Assembly (NCBI RefSeq): GCF_900544955.1
Contig: NZ_UQXD01000066.1
Coordinates: 1 to 7,949, forward strand
DNA length: 7,949 nucleotides
Source of the DNA: an uncultured Oscillibacter sp.
GTDB lineage: Bacteria > Bacillota > Clostridia > Oscillospirales > Oscillospiraceae
Direction: 5' to 3'
Positions 5,512 to 7,949 of this stretch are shown piece after piece. Every line of letters starts with the position of its first letter. The stretch's first letter is position 1. The notes under the pieces are model-generated. The model was not told where the DNA came from and made no database searches. It saw nothing but the letters and a program-made list of their open reading frames with translations. Both the position numbers and the translations under genes were made by a program.

Positions 5512-6456
5512 TTAGGATACCCCCTCGGCGGTCAGGATTTCAGTCGAAAGTTGTAAGGCCCTACCGAAATCCCGTTCTTTTTTCCAGACGATCCAGTGGA
5601 TGTCCCGGTTTCGGCGCAGCCAGGTCAGCTGGCGCTTGGCATACTGCCGGGAGCGGAGCTTCACCTGGGCGATGGCCTCCGCCTCCGTGACGGCGCCCTC
5701 CGCCACCCCCAGAAACTCCTTGTACCCGATGGCCTGGAGGGCGGTGGCGTCCCGGGGAAGGCCCCCGCTCAGCAGGCGGCGGACCTCCTCCAGAAGGCCG
5801 TCCTCCACCATGGCGTCCACCCGCCGGTCGATGAGGGCCTTCATGTCCTCCCGGTCCTCGAACCGCAATCCGATCCACACCGCGTCGTACCGGGGCGGCA
5901 GGGACCGGGTCTCCTCGTTGTGGGCGGTGATGGTCCTGCCCGTCTCCCGGTAGACCTCCAGCGCCCGGAGGATGCGCTTTTCATCCGCCGGGTGGAGCCT
6001 CTGGGCGGCGTCCGGGTCCACTTGCCGCAGCTCCTCCAGCAGCGCTGCGGCGCCCTCCCGGGCCAGCCGGTCCTGGAGCTCCTTGCGCACGGCGCCCCCC
6101 GCCGCCCCGGCGGCGAAGCCGTGGCCCCGGACCACCGCCTCCGCCCACAGCCCCGTGCCCCCCACCAGAATGGGCAGGCGGCCCCGGGCCAGAATGTCGT
6201 CCACAATGGGGATGGCGGTCTGGGCGTACCGGGCGGCGGACCACTGCTCCCACGGGTCCGCCACGGCGATCATATGGTGGGGCACGCCGTCCATCTCCGC
6301 CGCTGTGGGGGCGGCGGTGCCGACGGTCATGCCCCGGTAGATCTGCATGGAGTCGGCGGAGACCACCTCTCCGTGAAACCGCTTGGCAAGCAGCACCCCC
6401 AGGGTGGTCTTCCCGCAGGCCGTGGGGCCCGACACACAGACGATTTTTGGGGCCAT
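5512..6456 (-). CDS. miaA: tRNA dimethylallyltransferase MiaA
   Basis: A 314-aa enzyme, the usual family length. It transfers a dimethylallyl group from DMAPP to N6 of A37 in tRNAs that read UNN codons, which improves decoding. The P-loop-like GPTACGKT (10-17) binds the pyrophosphate. SADSMQIYRGM (33-43) contains catalytic D35, followed by PHH (59-61) and ILVGGTGLW. RLHPADEKRILRALEVY and the C-terminal SRQYAKRQLTWLRR are also family signatures. Two small departures from common forms are GTAAPT where GTAKPT is typical and GTGLW where GTGLY is typical. A GGGAGGAGGG ribosome site lies about 8 nt upstream of the ATG. It sits 39 nt after a flavodoxin-fold gene and 61 nt before hfq, matching the conserved mutL-miaA-hfq order apart from the two inserted genes. 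Confidence 0.96.
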   Translation of the reverse strand: MAPKIVCVSGPTACGKTTLGVLLAKRFHGEVVSADSMQIYRGMTVGTAAPTAAEMDGVPHHMIAVADPWEQWSAARYAQTAIPIVDDILARGRLPILVGGTGLWAEAVVRGHGFAAGAAGGAVRKELQDRLAREGAAALLEELRQVDPDAAQRLHPADEKRILRALEVYRETGRTITAHNEETRSLPPRYDAVWIGLRFEDREDMKALIDRRVDAMVEDGLLEEVRRLLSGGLPRDATALQAIGYKEFLGVAEGAVTEAEAIAQVKLRSRQYAKRQLTWLRRNRDIHWIVWKKERDFGRALQLSTEILTAEGVS

Positions 6457-6495
6457 GGGCCGCCCTCCTCCCGTTTCAAATGCGCCGCAGAATCG

Positions 6496-7089
6496 TTACG
6501 CCTCCGCCGCCAGGCGGCGGGAAAGGGCCAGCGGCTCTTCCATCAGCGCCGGGGCCCGGGCGGGGTCCAGGTCCAGACCCCCGGCAAACACGTAGCCGAA
6601 GCGCGGAATGCCGAACATGGCGGACAGCTGCCGCCAGTACGCCACGCCCACGCTGCCCTCCCGCTCCACGTCGCCGCCGGAGGTCAGGTACGCCAGATGC
6701 TCCGCCCGGCAGTCCCCGTGGCAGCCGTCGGCCTCGTAGTGGTAGCAAAGGCCGTTGGCGCAGATATATTCGATATATACCCGCAGGGCGGCGGGAAAGC
6801 TCAGGTCCCAAAAGGGCGCCGCCACCACCACCCGGTCCGCGGAGCGGAACTGCCGGGCCAGGTCGAACACCGGCGCGTCGAAGGCGCCGATGCCCGCCAG
6901 GGCATCCCGGTCGTTGAGCCTATCCGCGTCAAAGGGCCGCAGGGCCAGCAGCGCCTCCGGCGCCACGGTCTCCACCTCCGCCTCCGGATGGGCGGCGCGA
7001 AACGCCTCCAGATAGGCCGCCGCCAGGGCCGCCGTCCGGGAATCCGCACCCCGCTGGCTGATGCAGGCGTTCACATACAGCAGTTTCAT
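6496..7089 (-). CDS. Flavodoxin-fold NAD(P)H:FMN oxidoreductase-like protein
   Basis: A 197-aa protein of the Flavodoxin_2/NADPH-dependent FMN reductase group (azoreductase- and quinone-reductase-like), probably cytosolic with bound FMN. It begins with a beta strand (MKLLYVNA) and a phosphate-binding loop with several Ser/Arg/Thr residues (about 11-20). The family motif APFWDLSFPAALRVYIEY (91-108) is the FMN isoalloxazine loop plus the following helix, and LAYLTSGGD (132-140) is the later flavin-side loop. Five cysteines (C9, C110, C115, C123, C127) include a CHGDC motif just before that strand. The substrate cannot be predicted; azo dyes, quinones and nitro compounds are all typical of relatives. 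GGAGG (7098-7102) is embedded in the end of the upstream DUF6440 gene, 8 nt before the ATG, and the gap is only 3 nt, so the two are probably translated together. Confidence 0.82.
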   Translation of the reverse strand: MKLLYVNACISQRGADSRTAALAAAYLEAFRAAHPEAEVETVAPEALLALRPFDADRLNDRDALAGIGAFDAPVFDLARQFRSADRVVVAAPFWDLSFPAALRVYIEYICANGLCYHYEADGCHGDCRAEHLAYLTSGGDVEREGSVGVAYWRQLSAMFGIPRFGYVFAGGLDLDPARAPALMEEPLALSRRLAAEA

Positions 7090-7092
7090 CGT

Positions 7093-7278
7093 TCAATCCT
7101 CCAAAACCGTAGTCACCACGGGCTTTCCCGTCCGGTCCAGCAGGGGCGTCAGCCCGCCCGCCTGGCCGGCGCTGTGCCACAGGTAGTTTACCCCGGTCTC
7201 CCGGTCCACCCAAACGGCGCTGTCCTCAAGCGCGGTGCTCTCGACGTACACCCTGACAAACCGCTTCTCTTTTCCCAT
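7093..7278 (-). CDS. Small DUF6440-family protein
   Basis: A 61-aa protein with the DUF6440 pattern as I recall it: RFVRVYVE, then VWVDRETGVNYLW, then GGLTPLLDRTGKPVV, a compact beta-rich sequence with a GVNYLW core and a G-G-L-T-P-L-L-D turn. No signal peptide, membrane helix or cysteine pair is seen, so it should be cytosolic. The family has no established function. ATG 7278 is preferred over the in-frame TTG just before it because AGGAGG (7286-7291) is 7 nt upstream of the ATG. The ribosome site overlaps the last base of the mutL stop codon, and the stop of this gene is 3 nt before the flavodoxin-fold gene, so it is tightly embedded in the operon. Family assignment is from memory of the motif. 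Confidence 0.72.
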   Translation of the reverse strand: MGKEKRFVRVYVESTALEDSAVWVDRETGVNYLWHSAGQAGGLTPLLDRTGKPVVTTVLED

Positions 7279-7285
7279 CAATAAT

Positions 7286-7291
7286 CCTCCT
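7286..7291 (-). promoter_or_regulatory. Ribosome binding site of the DUF6440 gene, overlapping the mutL stop
   Basis: AGGAGG ends 7 nt before ATG 7278, and its first base is the last base of the mutL TGA (7291-7293). This favours ATG 7278 over the adjacent TTG (7281) and suggests translation coupled to mutL. Confidence 0.7.
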
Positions 7292-7949
7292 CACGCCCGT
7301 TTGAACATCTTCTCCAGCTCGTACTTCGTCAGTTTCACCGCCACGGGCCGGCCGTGGGGGCAGAAGCGGACCTCGCCGCTCTGCACCCGGTCCACCACCG
7401 CCCGCAGCTCCGCCGGGTCGCTGACCCAGCCGCCCTTGATGGCGGCCTTGCAGGCCATGGTGTGCAGCAGGCTCTCCCGCCGCTCCTCCAAATCCCGGCC
7501 GGAGCGCAGGGCCTCCGCAAATTCCTCCAGAGTGGACACGGCGTCGCCCTCGTCAATGTCCGCCGGCACCTCCCGCACCAGCACGGCCCCGTCCCCGAAG
7601 TCCTCGCAGGCGAAGCCGAATTGCTCCAAAAGCGGCAGGTTTTCCAGCAGCAGGGCGCCGTCCTCCCGGGTCAGCTCCGCGGCGATGGGCCGCAGCAGCG
7701 TCTGGCGCATGGGCGGCGTCCGGGCGGCCTTCAGCCGGTCGAAATTCATCCGCTCGTGGGCGGCGTGCTTGTCGATCAGCCAGACGCAGCCCCCCTCGTC
7801 TTCACAGACCACGTAGGTGTGCAGCACCTCCCCGGCGATGCGCCAGGGGGCCGCCCGGGGCGGCTCCAGGGTCTGCTGGCCCGGCAGGTCCGCGCCCTGC
7901 CGGGTCGGGATGGCGGGCACGGCGGCCCGCTTCGCCCCGCCCTCAGCCG
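7291..7949 (-). CDS. mutL: DNA mismatch repair protein MutL, C-terminal part (5' end outside window)
   Basis: The frame is open to the right edge, so the ATPase domain and real start lie outside; 218 residues are visible. After a short Pro/Gln-rich linker comes the C-terminal dimerisation/endonuclease domain, beginning PWRIAGEVLHTYVV. Endonuclease motifs are present: DKHAAHERMNFD (59-70 of the visible part), a form of DQHA(X)2E(X)4E with K for Q and D for the last E; ACKAAIKGG (165-173); CPHGRP (196-201), which supplies Zn-binding Cys/His; and the final FKR of the FxR motif. MutL of this type nicks the new strand after mismatch recognition by MutS, unlike E. coli MutL, which relies on MutH. 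mutS would be expected upstream, beyond the window. The GTG at 7920 is internal and not a start. Confidence 0.95.
   Translation of the reverse strand, partial: AEGGAKRAAVPAIPTRQGADLPGQQTLEPPRAAPWRIAGEVLHTYVVCEDEGGCVWLIDKHAAHERMNFDRLKAARTPPMRQTLLRPIAAELTREDGALLLENLPLLEQFGFACEDFGDGAVLVREVPADIDEGDAVSTLEEFAEALRSGRDLEERRESLLHTMACKAAIKGGWVSDPAELRAVVDRVQSGEVRFCPHGRPVAVKLTKYELEKMFKRA

Noticed and set aside
5596..7284. A 562-codon open frame on the plus strand across miaA, the flavodoxin-fold gene and the DUF6440 gene
   Set aside because: It lies antisense to three genes with clear family motifs, its sequence is low-complexity (rich in G, P, R, H and Q), and no ribosome site or domain supports it. 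Long antisense frames are expected in DNA this GC-rich.
7918..7920. GTG 7920 as the start of a short gene encoding only a MutL C-terminal domain
   Set aside because: The frame stays open upstream to the window edge and there is no ribosome site before the GTG; the visible part is simply the 3' end of a full mutL.

Overview
The window (7,949 bp, strongly GC-rich, with G/C favoured at third codon positions) looks like the chromosome of a high-GC gut Clostridia member, probably Oscillospiraceae (Flavonifractor/Lawsonibacter-like). That placement is inferred from gene content (a Gram-positive SepF/DivIVA division cluster, an endonuclease-type MutL, Hfq next to MiaA, a DUF6440 protein) and base composition, not from a database match. 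Every gene I can support is on the minus strand, so genes are read from the right end of the window to the left.

Right to left: the 3' part of mutL (7291-7949, cut by the window edge); a 61-aa DUF6440 protein; a flavodoxin-fold oxidoreductase; miaA (tRNA A37 prenyltransferase); hfq (RNA chaperone); a membrane-anchored HlyD-like protein; yggS/ylmE (PLP-binding protein); sepF; and divIVA, followed at once by a strong intrinsic terminator (2006-2035). The nine genes are separated by only 3-61 nt and look like one long operon covering mismatch repair, tRNA modification, post-transcriptional regulation and cell division. A weak extended -10 box in the sepF stop region may give divIVA its own start site. 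Compared with the usual Gram-positive ylm order (ylmD-ylmE-sepF-ylmG-ylmH-divIVA), ylmG and ylmH are absent and a HlyD-like gene sits just upstream of yggS.

Left of the divIVA terminator is a HAD-family phosphatase gene (1106-1987) with its own terminator (1077-1102). Next comes a separate unit: a recognisable promoter (979-1007) with an inverted repeat over its -10/spacer, a Xre-type HTH regulator (254-937), and, one nucleotide after its stop codon, the first 84 codons of a probable MBOAT membrane O-acyltransferase that runs off the left edge.

This is mainly a conserved housekeeping region, and I see no clearly new system. The points most worth a second look are: a perfect 8-bp hairpin whose 3' arm carries the Shine-Dalgarno sequence of the HlyD-like gene directly after hfq; possible alternative pairings in the hfq leader; the orphan HlyD-like protein in a division operon; the DUF6440/flavodoxin-fold pair between mutL and miaA; the terminator placed 18 nt before the HAD start codon; and the Xre-MBOAT unit. 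No stretch over 300 bases lacks a gene. I found no tRNA, rRNA, CRISPR array or insertion sequence.
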